A DNA stretch of 64,000 nt from positions 25,884,501 through 25,948,500 of the forward strand of contig NC_081412.1 of the NCBI RefSeq assembly GCF_030272615.1, read 5' to 3'. Position numbers and translations under genes: made by a program. This document shows, one piece after another, positions 33,515 through 46,221 of this stretch (positions are counted from its first letter, which is position 1; every line of letters begins with the position of its first letter). Source of the stretch: Cryptomeria japonica. Its lineage: Eukaryota > Streptophyta > Pinopsida > Cupressales > Cupressaceae. The notes under the pieces are model-generated. The model saw only the letters and a list, made by a program, of their open reading frames with translations, searched no databases and had not been told where the DNA came from.

Positions 33515-35300
33515 GTCTTAGCTTCGCAAAACTTGTGCGTAATTGTTAAGAACTATAATAATGTTGTGATTGGTCAGTGAAAATATAGAAATGATGCTAC
33601 TTCCTTTTTTTCAAATTGGGAATTATAGTAAAATGGATAAATGATAACATTGGGAAGGTGATACTTATAATAGAGATATCGTGTAGATTGAGAATTATGC
33701 TTTGAGTGTATATCCTTTATGTGTGAAATGTCATATCTTTACCCTACCTGCATATGATTCCTTACATAAGGATAATTATATGAATGTGCATGTGTATAAG
33801 AGATTGTATGGTATTAAAGAAATGTAGTTAGTCTAATAGCCTTAAGTGTCTAATATTCATTCTCTAATACACTTAGGACATGTGATCTTGGGTGTTGTGT
33901 GGTGGTTACTCCCTATGGTGTGGCTGAAAATGGTCACTTTGTTTCACGTTTTGATTGTGATAGTGTTTTGACTGTCTTTTGACTAGTGTTTTGTGGCTAT
34001 GGGGCTAGCATTTTCTTTTGAGATTTCTTATGATGAAATGACCACTAAATTCTCATTTCTTTTCATTGAAATTCGACACTTGTCATGTTTTTGATTTTGT
34101 TGATTTTTGAATTTGTCGGTATCTTTCTTTATTCATTATTGTACTTGGTGATTTTCATTTTGGATAACTTTCTTTTTATGTTTCTGGTGGTCATTCTGAA
34201 TGCTTGAACTAGCTGACCCCAGCTATGTGTTAAGTGTTATAGCTATCATGTTCACTTGAACCTCTGATAGCGTGTTAAGGGAGAACACCACAGAGAGAAT
34301 GGATCTAGGCATATTGGGGTAACCAAATAGTATTGATATCAATTAAGAAAATAAGTGTATTCTCTTTGATGAATATTGGTTTGTAATCATCCGAATCATA
34401 AGGTGTACTAGGGAGAAGTGTGAACTGGATCTAGTGAATTGTGTGATAGGCTTTAGATAAATATTAATGATCTATAGACTTATTGTTTCATCAAGTGTTT
34501 GAAAAGACATGGGTTCTAATTGAATTAAGTAGACATTAGATGGTTGTATGTAGGTAATTATAATAATTTCCACTTTGAAATGAGGTTGTATCGTGCTTCA
34601 GGATTGATTTTTTGGTGTTGTTGTTGATGTGATTTTATACCATGAACCTTTATTCATTCAATGTGTATGCATTATGTACCTTAGAGGTTTTACGATATAT
34701 TAGTTACAACTGAATTTTAGAGTTAAATCTGAAAGTATGTTGTGGTTCACCTAGTAATGCAGGAAAGTGTGTATATGTAGGATGTTGTAGTAGACAAGTA
34801 AATATCATTTTTATGAAGCATATTGAGGTAAAATAAGTTTTTTCATGTTTGGATAGAGTAAGTTATGATGTTTTATATAATATTATATGTATACTATTGG
34901 GTAAGGATTTATGTCGATGATCTTGTCTTGTATGAATGCATGTTGGAATAGTGGTTCCTAGAAGTTGAATAAGGGTGTTAGTATGCTTAACCTAGGTAGT
35001 GAAATATGATGCATCTTGTTGTAACTCTTTTAGCACATTGATTTTCCATAATTGAGGAACATTAAAGGAAGATTTGTTCAATGTTGATTTATTCGATTTA
35101 AAAAAAGAAAGAAATAATTATGTTAGGATAGTGATTTGGATGTTGATTTCTATACTTTAGTAGATTAATTTTGTGGATTGCATTCTCCTTAAGATTAGTC
35201 AAGATTTTGGGTTATATTATGTGAGTTCTATGACTTTTGTGTCCCTTTTGTCCCATCCTAGCCTTGCATCTTCCAGGAGTAAGTCGAACCCTAGGGGGGA
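33515..35300 (+). other. Element E interior, right part, with polypurine tract
   Basis: 1.8 kb of AT-rich sequence with no ORF or domain that I can recognise. It ends with AGGGGGGA at 35293-35300, directly before the E 3' LTR. Together with 24131-25737 it is the whole interior of E. Confidence 0.75.
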
Positions 35301-36322
35301 TGTAATACCCCTTCCCTAATCAGACTATGTTTGACCTAGTTGACTTTTTAGTGGCTTACGTAGATGGTTGATACATTATGTTGTGATGTTTTTTTTATTC
35401 GGGTACTATGCTTTGGAGTGTGATTTAGTGGGTGTGATTATGCATTATTTCTTATTGAGGAGTAGATGTTGATTATGCACTATTTCTTTGAATGATTAGA
35501 TGTTAATTCTTCTTATGCATTGTATTTTATAGATGATGAAATATTATTTTTATTTATGTGTTATGGACCATGGACTAACACATTTACTTTATGTGTGAGT
35601 TGCACTATGTATATGTCTTCATCTTTGTGTTGAGTTTGTATGGGGTGCAAGAAGATGATTTTCCATCACTCACTTCGATGAGACACGAAAAGTCATGATT
35701 CTCCTTCACCAGTGTGGTTACCATGTTTGTATATATGTATGTGTGGTTCGGTGATGCAAGAATTACAGGTACAAGGTACCGACTCCACCTGGCTCCACAG
35801 GTCTAAGAGTACCTAATTAACCCAATGGAAGTTGAGGAGATAGTCTTAAGACCCTAAATATCATCCCCAACCTTGCTCAATTGTGACCATTGTCAGTCAT
35901 TTTTCAACTCTGTCGGTTCACCAATCAAGCCACCTTTTCGACATTGGTATGCGGGTCATGTTTTTATTTAGTTTTGTTGAGTTTTGTGTGTTATGCGTTT
36001 TGTGACTTTGTTAAATTCTCCCAAGTGTTGCTTTATGTGAGATTAGTTATTAATACCTTAGTGTTATTAATAATTAATGTACATTGTCATGCATTAATTA
36101 AACAAGGCATAAATTATAATAGGACCCTTATATTATAAAAAATAAATAAATCAATCTTACCAAGGAATCTAATTAAAATTATTTGTTTAATATATCATGT
36201 AGTGGATTTTGTATTGTTTTATGTGTTTTTTGTAAAAAGTTATTTAGGCTTAAAAAAAAAATTTACACTATTTTTGACTGTTTGTTGTTGAATCCTTTAG
36301 GGTTTCTTGGTGGGGCATTACA
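35301..36322 (+). repeat. Element E 3' LTR
   Basis: A 1022 bp LTR, TGTAATACCCC...GGCATTACA, matching 23105-24130. The D gag frame resumes directly after it. Confidence 0.9.
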
Positions 36323-37183
36323 AGTTGAATATAAGATTAGAGTGAAGGAAGCAGTCTTGAGTGCTCCGACTGATTCAGAAATGACAAATGTAATGGGACT
36401 TCAGAACACACATGAGATCTGGGAGAAGCTTGAGACCTTGCATGAAGGAGATAAACAAGTCAAAGTTGCTAAGTTGCAGAGTTTGAAAGGGAATATGAGA
36501 TGCTGAAAATGGGAGAAGATGGGAACATAAATACCTTTATGGCTAAGGTGAATGGTCATGTCCTAGGTATCAGATGTGTCAGTTGAACCCTTGAAGAAGA
36601 TGAAGTTGTTGCCAAGGTGCTGAGATCTTTGCCTCCTACTTATAAACATAAGGTAGCTGCTATTGATGAGATCCACGGTGTGACTACAGTGACAAGAGAT
36701 ATGTTGGTTGGAAAGATTGTTGCTTTTGAGCTAAGAAAATTTAGTGAATCACATGGAAATTCTGAGACAATATTTAGAGCATCTATATCCGGTAAGAAGA
36801 AGTATAAACTTGAAGAATGCAAAATATCCAGATATGAAAGAGAAAGGAGAGAGATGGAAGAGCAAGAAAGAGAACTGGATGAGCTTGAAGCACTAATTGC
36901 CCAAAGATTGCCTAAGTGAGCTGGTAAATATGATGGAAAATTGCCCTTGAAATTTTTTTCTTGCAATAAGGTAGGACATTTTGCCTCTAGGTGCCTGGAG
37001 AGAATGGCTAAATATGACATACATGATAAATTTGATAAGCATGACAAAAATGATAGATATGAGAAGCATGAGAAGTATGATAAGCCTTACAAGTCTAATC
37101 GGAAGTATAGGAATTAGAAGAACTGCAATTATGTTGTTGATGAAGGTGTTACAGATGAAGAATCAGAAGGAGATGAAGTTGTA
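36323..37183 (+). pseudogene. Copia D gag, C-terminal piece
   Basis: This continues D Gag with VEYKIRVKEAVLSAP, then EIWEKLETLHEGDKQVKVAKL and RSLPPTYKHKVAAIDEI. The zinc knuckle near 36956-37000 reads FFSCNKVGHFASRC, with the first Cys changed to Phe. Stops and a frame change occur near 36504 and 36917. The piece ends DEVV at 37183, where a solo LTR is inserted; the frame resumes at 38464 with VFFSIKENG. Confidence 0.85.
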
Positions 37184-38463
37184 TGTTTAGACACTTAAAT
37201 TAATTATTTTAATTTATTTATTTAAATTCCTCGCATAATTTATTTATTAAGTGTGCCAGTTCCTATTCCTTCTCAATATTAATTAAATATAATTAATGTT
37301 GTCACTATAGTCTATTGATTGATTTATTTAATAAATCAATCTACCTTTATTCTTCTAAAATCCCTAAAATTAATTCTCTCCAAATTCCTTTTAATTAATT
37401 AATTTCAATTAATTAATTAATCTAGGTGATTCCTACAAATCACCTTTTTCCTAATCCATCATTAACCTAATGAACTCTTCTAGAAGCCCCCTAATCTCAC
37501 TTATCATTATTCTTCTATTTTTTAATTCCCTCCACTCATTCTCTCTCCTAGTCAAATCCTCCTACAAATCCCATTTACCCTAATCCCACCTAATCATTCT
37601 TCTAATCCCTCTCCTAATGAGTTTCTAGTGGCTAATCCTCATGATTAGCCACAAAGTCAATTCCTTGTCCCTTCCATGCAACCACCTTCCTTAAATGCCC
37701 TTTTCCTAGGTGAATGTGAGATTTTAAAAATCTCACATTCCTCTAGACATCCCCTCCTCCAAGGAATTTTTAATTCCTCCTTATTCCTCCAATCCCTATG
37801 ATCATCCTTTTTGAAGAATTTTTAATTTTGCATCCTTATCTCTTAAGGAATATTTTATTCATTTATCTTCCCTAGGCACATTGGGAAGTCTTCCCAATGA
37901 GCCTTGAGGAGTGTGGAGACAAGAAATGCCTTTAAGGCATATCTCTTGGTCTCCACACTTGTCTTGTCACCTCCCCTCGGGCCATGTGTGGGCTCACATG
38001 GAATCCTGACCCTTCATCTTGGATCAATCCTAGCCCTCCATTTCCTCTCCTCTTTTCCTATAAATTGAGGACTCTATCCCCTTGTTTGACATCTCCAAGT
38101 TAGCTAAGTTCATGCTGTCAAATTGAGTTTGAGAAATCATCCATAGCACCCAAACTCTACTCAATTTTCTACTCATCCATCACTTAGTCAAAAATCCCTC
38201 ATCCATTCCATCTAATCATCTTGTGCACAATCTTGGAGAGCCATCCACATTCAACAAAGGAGCCAATCCAATCAAGTCAAGGAAGGGTGCATCTTTGGCT
38301 TCATCAAAGGCTCAATCTGAAGGAGAAGGTATAAGCTTGCAAGGTATAAATAGTTTGTTTATGTTTTCATATGGTTTGTTGATGTTTCATGTTTTAATGT
38401 GTTTAAATGCTTTGTTTGCATACTAACCACTTAATCCCACCTTGCTGGTTTTTCCCCTCTTCA
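37184..38463 (+). mobile_element. Probable solo LTR in copia D, rich in inverted repeats
   Basis: A 1280 bp insertion that interrupts D between gag and protease. It starts TGTTTAGACAC and ends CCCCTCTTCA. GTA stands on both sides, so the duplication is short or degraded (left TTGTA, right GTATT). It has no ORF, primer site or polypurine tract. A TATAAATT box lies at 38059-38066. The AT-rich start and TCCTATAAAT box resemble the Tat-like LTR at 53113-54124, so a recombined gypsy LTR is the best explanation. The segment 37317-38001 holds at least eight inverted repeats. Confidence 0.7.
37317..38001. repeat. Array of at least eight inverted repeats
   Basis: Perfect arms at 37317-37341 (12 bp, 1 nt loop), 37391-37420 (14 bp, AT-only), 37425-37444 (7 bp), 37628-37652 (10 bp), 37712-37740 (14 bp, 1 nt loop), 37881-37897 (8 bp, 1 nt loop), 37911-37958 (10 bp outer stem with a near-perfect inner stem) and 37982-38001 (7 bp). 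They follow one another along about 685 bases. Confidence 0.85.
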
Positions 38464-40092
38464 GTATTTTTTTCCATTAAGGAAAATGGACTGGTCCTTG
38501 TTGATCCCACTAGCTGCACTATTGAGGAGAAAGCTTTAGCTGCTAAATTTGAGGAAATAGATGAATGGGTAATAGACAATGGTTCTTCACATCATACGAC
38601 CGGTGATAAAAGAAAATTTGTGAGTATGGAAAGGTATGATGGTGGAATAGTGGGATTTGGAGATGACAAAGCCTATGTGATCTGTGGTAGAGGTTCTATT
38701 TCTTTTGATGGTGAGCACAATACTAGTGATGTCTTGTATGTTGAAGGTTTGAAGCATAATATTTTGAGTGTTGGACATATGATTGACAAAGGTTATGATT
38801 TACAATTCAAGAATGGTAAATGCAAGATCCTAAATGCCTATGGTATAGAGATTGCATCTGGGACTAAGACTGAATGTAATATTTTTCATTTGAATGCTGG
38901 TGAGAAAACTTGTTTGATTGCTCAGATTGATGAAATTTGGTTGTAGTATAGGAGAATGTGTCATGTTAAGTTTGATTCAATGATTAAGATCATTTCTATT
39001 CAAGCTGTTAGAGATCTGCCTAAAATTGTTAAGGTTGCTAATCCAATATGTAAAGAATGTCAATTGGGTAAGAAAACAAGAATTTATTTCAAGATCAAAT
39101 AGTATACATCTGATGGATTGCTAGATCTTGTGCATATTGACCTGTGTGGTCCTACAAATGTTAGAAGTGTGCGGGGAGATAGATGTTTCATATTGTTAAT
39201 TGATGATTATTTAAGGATGATTTGGGTTGTCTTTTTTAAGGAGAAATATGAAGCATTAGACAAATTCAAAACATTCAAAGAAAAGGTAGAGATTGAATCA
39301 AGATTGAAGGTGAAATGTTTGAGATCTAACAGAGGTAGAGAATTCTATTCTGGTGAGTTAGATTCATTCTATGAGAAGCATGGGATTAGAAGACAATTAT
39401 CTGCTCCTAGAACCCCTCAGCAGAATGGGCTTGTTGAAAGGAAGAACAAGATTATTTTGGATGCTGCAAGGACTATGTTGATTGAAGGAAATGTTCCAAA
39501 GATCTGTTGAAGAGAAGCTATTAGCACTGCTATTTACACATTCAACCGAGTTCATATCAAAGGTGATATCGGTAAGACTCCTTATGAGTTATGGTTTGGT
39601 CATGTTCCTATTGTGAGATATTTCAGAGTATTTGGTAGCAAAAGTTATATCAAGAGAGATGACTACATATGAAAGTTTGATGCAAGAAGTGATGAAGGAA
39701 TATTCTTGGGATATTCAACAAAGAGAAAAGCCTATCGATGCTACAATAAGAGATTGAGAATATACTGGAAAGTGCAAATGTGAAGGTGGATGAGAACCTT
39801 GGGAAAGAGATCAGAGCATGTGGATATGATGATGGTCAACATGTTGTTCTAAATCCTATTCAAACTGAAGAACCAAAGCAGACTAATCCCGTAGAAACAG
39901 TTAATCACGATGTTATTTTTGTCGGTGGAGAGGTACAAGAACCTAAAAATCAGAACAATCAGAAGACTCCGAGGTATGTAAGATTGAATCATTCTGAAAA
40001 TCAAATTATTGGTGATAAAAATAAATGTGTGATGACTAGAAGAAGGCTAGTTATTTAAGAGGTATGTTTGATTTATAAAGTTGAACCTAAAG
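38464..40092 (+). pseudogene. Copia D protease and integrase
   Basis: Protease reads DEWVIDNGSSHHTTGDKRKF near 38558-38620; its catalytic Asp-Ser-Gly is Asp-Asn-Gly, so it is probably inactive. Then come VEGLKHNILSVGHM and the integrase zinc region with RMCHVKFDSMIK. The core has DLVHIDLCGPTNVRS, LIDDYLRMIWVVFF and PRTPQQNGLVERKNK, which keeps both catalytic Asp regions and the Glu. Stops at 38944, 39100, 39508 and 39670 mostly stand where related elements have Trp, Arg or Lys. The piece ends with VEPK at 40092, where copia B is inserted. Confidence 0.87.
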
Positions 40093-41612
40093 TGTTGGCA
40101 TTATAACAGGCAATAAGAGATTGTTGGCATTTCAATTAGGATATTGAGAAGGTTGTTGATAATTATGGATATAACTGATTAAAGATGTTTACTATCTTCA
40201 CAATATTATTTTGTCATTGATGTCAAGAAATTAATTTTCTGATTTAGTATGATGTTGCCATATCTTAAGAAGTATGTTTTGAAGAGAATTAAGATGTTGG
40301 TAAAAGACACAGAAAGAATGTGATGAATAAGGGGAGGAATAAGTTATTCAATGGGAAACTATTACCAAGTTAGACAATGATGAGATCATGTTGTTTAGAT
40401 TGTTTTGATATCCTACATATGCTATTGTTTGTAAGGTTAATAGTATACTATGTTACCAAGCAAGGAACCTAGTCGATAAACCCTAAGGAGCCTAGTCAGT
40501 AAACCCTAAGGTTATCGCTATCGGTTAATGAAGGCGGAATGTCTACCGAGTGAAGTTTAGTATTTATCGAGTTGCAACCGAGTAATAACAGAATGCATTG
40601 GATGTATAGATGCGTTATTTAATGATGGAAGTTGATGAGCTAGTTATGATTAAATGATTGATACAATGTGTATGAAGTTTGTTAAGGATCTATGGCAATG
40701 GGAGATCGGCAGGAAGATCTACAGCTCAGATTGAACCGCAATACCCTAGCACAAGTTCCAAGAAATGTATGCAAGTTCCAAGGCAAGGTAAAATGTTTTT
40801 CGATTGAAGGATACATTGAACCTGGTCAAGTTTGAAAATCTGATGGCTAAGGTTGATCATGGGAAATGTGATCAAGGAGATGAAGCGGTTAGCAAATTGT
40901 TTATAAATAAGGAACTGTTGACAAATAATGTATGCGGGCAAGTGTAAGCATAGGGATGCTACATAGTGATTACCGAGCATAGAAGCTTGAAGACCTGTTT
41001 GAATAACATAGTAAGGAGCCCAACAGAGGGACAAGATAAGTCCTATGACTAGATTGTATTGAGCAAATAAGAATCTACTTTAGCATTTTAGATGCAAAGT
41101 TGCAGACATACTCATTACTGATGTTTATTTGTAAGTGACAGAAAATCTCTTAACCGAGTAGACTTAACAATCTTATTTGTAAATCCTCTAGCAAGGCGAC
41201 ATTTTGATTGAGTGTTTGAAACCCTTTAACAAGGTCACTTCTAACAAAGTGAAGATCCTAACAGATTTGAGGGAAATCCCTTAACCGGGTCACATCTAGC
41301 AATGTGTTTGTAATCTTTAATAGGATTTGCTTTTAACCGAGCATACTCTAGAAGAGTATATTTCTTAGTGGGTCCGAAATCCCATAGTGGTTTTTCCCTA
41401 TTTGGGTTTCCACGTTAAATCTGGTGTTGAATGTGTTGTGATGTTATCTGTTTATGAGTTTGCATGTTTTACAGTTTTGGTTACATATATTTGTTAAAGC
41501 TACCGAGGTTGAATCTATTGATTTCATGGAGGTTTAAGTTTGTATGATTCACCCCCCCCTCTCATCTTGTTAGCTTGGCATCTATACTTAACAATTAGTA
41601 TCAGAACTATCG
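40093..41612 (+). repeat. Copia B 5' LTR
   Basis: A 1520 bp LTR, TGTTGGCATT...AACTATCG; the usual final A is G. It contains two telo-box repeat units (40465-40510) and a primer-site-like TAGTATCAGAAC at 41596-41607. Confidence 0.92.
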
Positions 41613-41614
41613 AT

Positions 41615-41626
41615 TGGTATCAGAGC
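41615..41626 (+). other. Copia B primer-binding site
   Basis: TGGTATCAGAGC, two bases after the LTR end and about 20 bases after the similar sequence inside the LTR. Confidence 0.9.
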
Positions 41627-41676
41627 TTTGGACTCCGAAAGAAAAGTTTAAAGGTACTTGAGGCAAAGATCCAAAG

Positions 41677-44600
41677 ATGTATAAGAGGGATGCACCGAAG
41701 CTGAACAAGTCAAGTTTCTCTACATGGCAGAAAAGGATGAAGCTGCACCTATTAGGAATTGGAGAATATGTTGTATATTATCTGGAGAACGATTTCATTA
41801 CACCTAGCACCTATCCATTGACAATGGAAGAGATAAAGGCAAAGCAAGAACATATTCAAGCAATGATTGAAATAACATCTACATTGACCGACTCAGAGTT
41901 TAATGATCTAGAAGGTTGCAATGATGCAAAGGCAATGTGGGACAAGCTCATATCTGTGTATGGTGGTAATGAACATGTTCAAAGAGAAAAAGTGGACAGT
42001 CTAAGAGGACAACTTGAATCTATGAGAATGAATGAAGGTGAGAACATAACTCAGTATAGTACAAGGTTAAAGGAGATTGTCAATCAAATCAAAGGAGCAG
42101 GAGGAACCATTGAAGAGAAGGATGTCACAAGTAAGCTATTAAGAACCCTTCTACCAGCTTATGCAATCCGAGTCTCTGCAATCAATGAATTGAGGTCTGT
42201 ACCCAATATGCCAGTTTCTTTGGATGCTACTAGTGGTAAGCTACATGCATTTGAGTTAAGTAACTTTGATAACAGTGGGTCTTCGGTAAATAAAATTGAG
42301 TCTACATTTAGTTCTTTTCATCTTGATGAATCTGATGATTACAATGATAGAAAGTATAAGTACTCTGAAGGGAATCACAGTGGAGCAAGTGAAAGATTTC
42401 ACAAAAGCATGGAGGAGGTACACAAACTTTATGAAGAAATTAGAAAGCAAGAAGAGTTTGAAGCACTATTAGCCAGAAGGCTACTGAGAGGAAAAGGTAA
42501 GTACAAAGGAAAGTTGCCTTTGAAATGTTTTAACTATGATAGAATAGGACGTATGGATTCTAATTGTCCTGACAAAGAATCCAGTGAAAAGAGAGATTAC
42601 CAAGATGACAGACAGAAAGATAATCATTACAGAGGACACCGAGACTTTAGAAGAAGAGATAGAAAGTCATGCCTAATAGCTGATGAGGAATCTAATGATG
42701 ATAAATTAGATGAAACTAATATAGAGGAAGTTGTTTATGTGGCTATCAAAGATGGATCAGATGAAGAAAGGTACGAAGAAAAATCTTTAATATCTCACAT
42801 AAATACTAATGATTCTTGGATCATAGATAGTGGATGCTCACATCACATGACAGGTGATAAACACAAGTTTGTTATGTTAGAAGATTATTGGAGTTTATGT
42901 AAGATTTGGTAATGATGCACCATGTCCAGTGAGAGGTAAAGGATCTATAACACTTCTTGACAATGCTAAATGTAATGATGTTTATTAGGTTGAAGGTTTG
43001 AAATACAATTTGTTGAGTGTAGCACATCTAAACAATACATGATACTAAATAGAGTTTCAGAAAGGAATTGTCAAAGTTCATGACAAGCATGGAAAGTTAG
43101 CAGCTACCGGGACATAAACAAAAGGTAACACATTTCACCTTGACTCAACTCAGAATAAGTGTCTATATGCAAAGATAGATGATACGTGGTTATGGCATAA
43201 AAGGTTTTGTCATGTAAAGTTTGATAATCTGATCAAAATAAGTAAGAAGCATCGAGTAAGAGGTCTACTGAGTCTTGAGAAACCTAAGAATGCTATATGC
43301 TGAGGATGCCAGATGGGTAAGATGACAAGATCAAGCTTTACAAGTAAGTCCTACACTTCTAAGGGAATTTTAGATCTTGTGCATACCGATCTTTGTGGTC
43401 CTATGAAAGTTCAGAGTTATTATGGTGATAAGTAATTCATATTATTTATGGATGATTACTCAAGAATGATGTCAGTAATGTTTTTAAAAGAAAAATCAGA
43501 AGCTTTTCAAATGTTTAAATGGTACAAGGAAAGAGTTGAAAATAAAACAAGACAACTGAAATGTCTTAGATCTGATAGAGGAGGTGAGTTCACTTCTGAT
43601 GAATTCAACTTATACTGCAATGATCATGGTATAAAGAGGCAAGTATCTGCACCAAGAACACCCAACAAAATGCGATAGCTGAGAGAAGAAACAAATCAAT
43701 TGTGGATTGTGCAAGAACCTTGATGATAGAAAAGAAGGTACCTCAAACATTTTAGAGAGAAGCAATCAGCACTGCAGTTTACACCCTGAACTGAGTACAA
43801 TTGAAGAAAGGAACCTTGAAGACACCATATGAAATCTGGTATGACAAGAAAACTAATGTAAGTTATTTTAAAATCTTTGGAAGTAGATGTTATGTTCACA
43901 AAGATGACATAAATGGTAAGTTTGATCAGAAAAGTGAAGAAGGAACATTTCTTGGTTATTCTTCTAGAAGCAAAGCATTTAAATGTCTGATCAAATCATC
44001 TAACAAAATAGTAGAAAGTGTAAATGTGAAAATTGATGAATTTGCAGAAAGAAATGATGAAGGAAACTCCAAAGAACCAGAAGATTATGAAGGATTTGTA
44101 TATGTTCAACCAAGAAGTCCTACCGAGAAAACTGTTGAAGGAAATGAAGAGAATATCCAGTTACCGAGTGATGAAGAAGATTATACAGAACCTACCAAGC
44201 CTATATTAGCCAAGTATGTCAGAAGACATTATGCATCAAGTCAAATTATAGGAGTAAGGATGATCCAGTGATGATAAGGAATAAACTAAGACAGAACACA
44301 TGTCTGATATCTGAATTTGAACCAACGATAGCGAAAGAGGCATTTAACAGTGAAGATTGGATAAATGCTATGACAGAAGGGATTGATCAAACCAAGAAGC
44401 ATGACACATGGATACTGGTCCCAAGACCGAAGGACAAAAATGTAATCGGTACAAAGTGGATTTTCAGAAACAAGCTGAATGAAAAAGGTGAGGTCATTCG
44501 AAATAAAGCAAGACTAGTTTACAAAGGTTATGCTCAAGAAGAAGGAATTGATTATGGTGAGACTTTTGCACCTGTGGCAAGACTTGAAGGAGTAAGAACA

Positions 44601-45844
44601 TTGTTGGCATAAGCTGCTTACAAGAATTTCAAAGTATATCAAATGGATGTCAAATCTGCATTTCTAAATGATATATTAGAAGAAGAAGTTTTTATTCAAT
44701 AACTGAAGGATTTGTTGAAGGAGAGAATAAAGATTAGGTATGTAAACTGAACAAAGCTTTGTATGGTCTAAAACAAGCACCTAGAGCATGGTATGAAAGA
44801 TTACACTCTTATTTAATCAAGATTGGTTTTATAAGGACAAGTGAAAACAACAATATGTACATGAAGAATGATGAAAATGGAATACTGATCTCAGCTATAT
44901 TTGTTGATGATATTATCTTTTGTGGAAATGACTCTTTATGCAAGAATTTTGGAAATGAAATTAGCAAAGAATTTGAGATGTCATTAATTGGTGAGATAAA
45001 GTATTTTATAGGTCTACATATACTGCAAATGAAAGATGAGATTTCCATTACTCAATCCAGGAAATCTTGAAGAAATTTGGAATGGAGGATTCAATACCAA
45101 TAAGTACTCCTATGACTACCAACTATAAACTATCAAAGAATGATGAATCTGCATTTGTTGATGAGACACTTTACCGATCTATGATTGGAAAGTTGCAATA
45201 TGTTGTTCACAGCAGGCCAGATATATCACATGCATTAGGTATAGTTGCAAGATTTTCTGCAAATCCCAAGGAAACACACATGACAACAATCAAGAGAATT
45301 TTTCAGATACTTGTAAGGCACTGAGGATTATGGCTTAGTATATCAGAAAAGAAATGACTTTGATTTACAAGTTTATACTAATGCTGATTGGGCAGGCAAC
45401 ATAGATGATAGGAAAAGCACAAGTGGTGGAGCTTTCTTTTTAAGAGAAAGACTAGTGAGCTGGCTTAGCAAGAAACAAGGATGTATTTCACAGTCAACAA
45501 TAGAAGATGAATATGTTGCTGCAGCATTGAATTGTACCAATATAGCATGGATCAAACAACTGTTGGAAGGCATAAATGAGAAAGTTACCGAGCCAGTAAC
45601 TATATTCTGTGATAATACTAGTGCCATTAACATTTCAAAGAATCTTATTATGCACTCTAAGACAAAGCACATCTCTATCAAATATCATTATCTTAGAGAA
45701 GAAGTTCAAGAGAAGAAAGTGGTGTTGGAGTATGTTAGTTCAAAGGAACAAATAACAGATATTTTCACCAAGCCACTGCCAAGGGACACTTTTGAGTATC
45801 TCAGAAGTAAGTTAGGGGTCCTACCCCTATCTTCTACTCACTAA
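41677..45844 (+). pseudogene. Copia B gag-pol polyprotein
   Basis: Gag opens MYKRDAPKLNKSSFSTWQKRM and runs unbroken through protease (SWIIDSGCSHHMTGDKHKF) to 42912. Its zinc knuckle reads CFNYDRIGRMDSNC, with the second Cys and the His replaced, so RNA binding is doubtful. A short indel near 42890 ends the frame. Integrase follows (LWHKRFCHVKF, then MDDYSRMMSVMF) with stops near 42988, 43302 and 43755. RT at about 44330-45060 has [25 protein letters not shown] and an intact IFVDDIIF. About 15 bases are missing near 45058 relative to A, removing part of the KYIKEILKK segment. RNase H runs to 45844, ending FTKPLPRDTFEYL. RT and RNase H would not be made as one protein. Confidence 0.92.
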
Positions 45845-46221
45845 CCGAGTTCGGTAAAAGCATCAATTCGATGACTCGAAAGAACATCTTTTCAGAGTTG
45901 ATGGTGATTTACACACTTTAGGATGTTTTCTAAAGGTGTGCAGGAAACAAAAATAGGGAACAGGAATTGAAGATAAAATGCTCTAACCGAGACTGAGTTG
46001 ATACCGAACAACAAAGGAATTACTTCACATAGGAAGAGATTGTGTATTAAGTTTTCTTTTGGCATTGTTGTCAAAGGGGGAGAAGACAAATGTAAGGGGG
46101 AGAAGAATAATGATAGGGGGAGAGCATTTCAGCAATCTGAGCAATCACAATCACAACAATCTGAATTTGAATCTTTTAGGTCAAATCAATTGGTTTTGCC
46201 ATCAATGCCAAAGGGGGAGAT
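45845..46221 (+). other. Copia B 3' untranslated region and polypurine tracts
   Basis: Polypurine tracts lie near 46073-46084, 46096-46106 and 46117-46126, and the LTR-adjacent AAAGGGGGAGA is at 46210-46220. No ORF is present. Confidence 0.83.

Larger units (their letters stand above)
16817..36322 (+). mobile_element. Element E: non-coding LTR retrotransposon carrying C and F
   Basis: The LTRs are 16817-16823 plus 23105-24130 (split by C) and 35301-36322. The ends are TGTAAT and ATTACA, with the first TG changed to TA in the 5' copy. A primer site at 24133 and a polypurine tract at 35293-35300 are in the right places. The interior (24131-25737 and 33520-35300, about 3.4 kb) has no recognisable gag or pol, which fits a LARD-type non-autonomous element. 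The right flank AGTTG fits the D gag frame exactly; the left flank reads ATCTA, so the duplication is degraded. Confidence 0.8.

Noticed and set aside
37181-38464. An intron with GTATGT start and CTCTTCAG end between D gag and protease
   Set aside because: Splicing there gives the wrong frame. Keeping one GTA and removing the insert gives the exact copia frame, and related copia C has no intron there.
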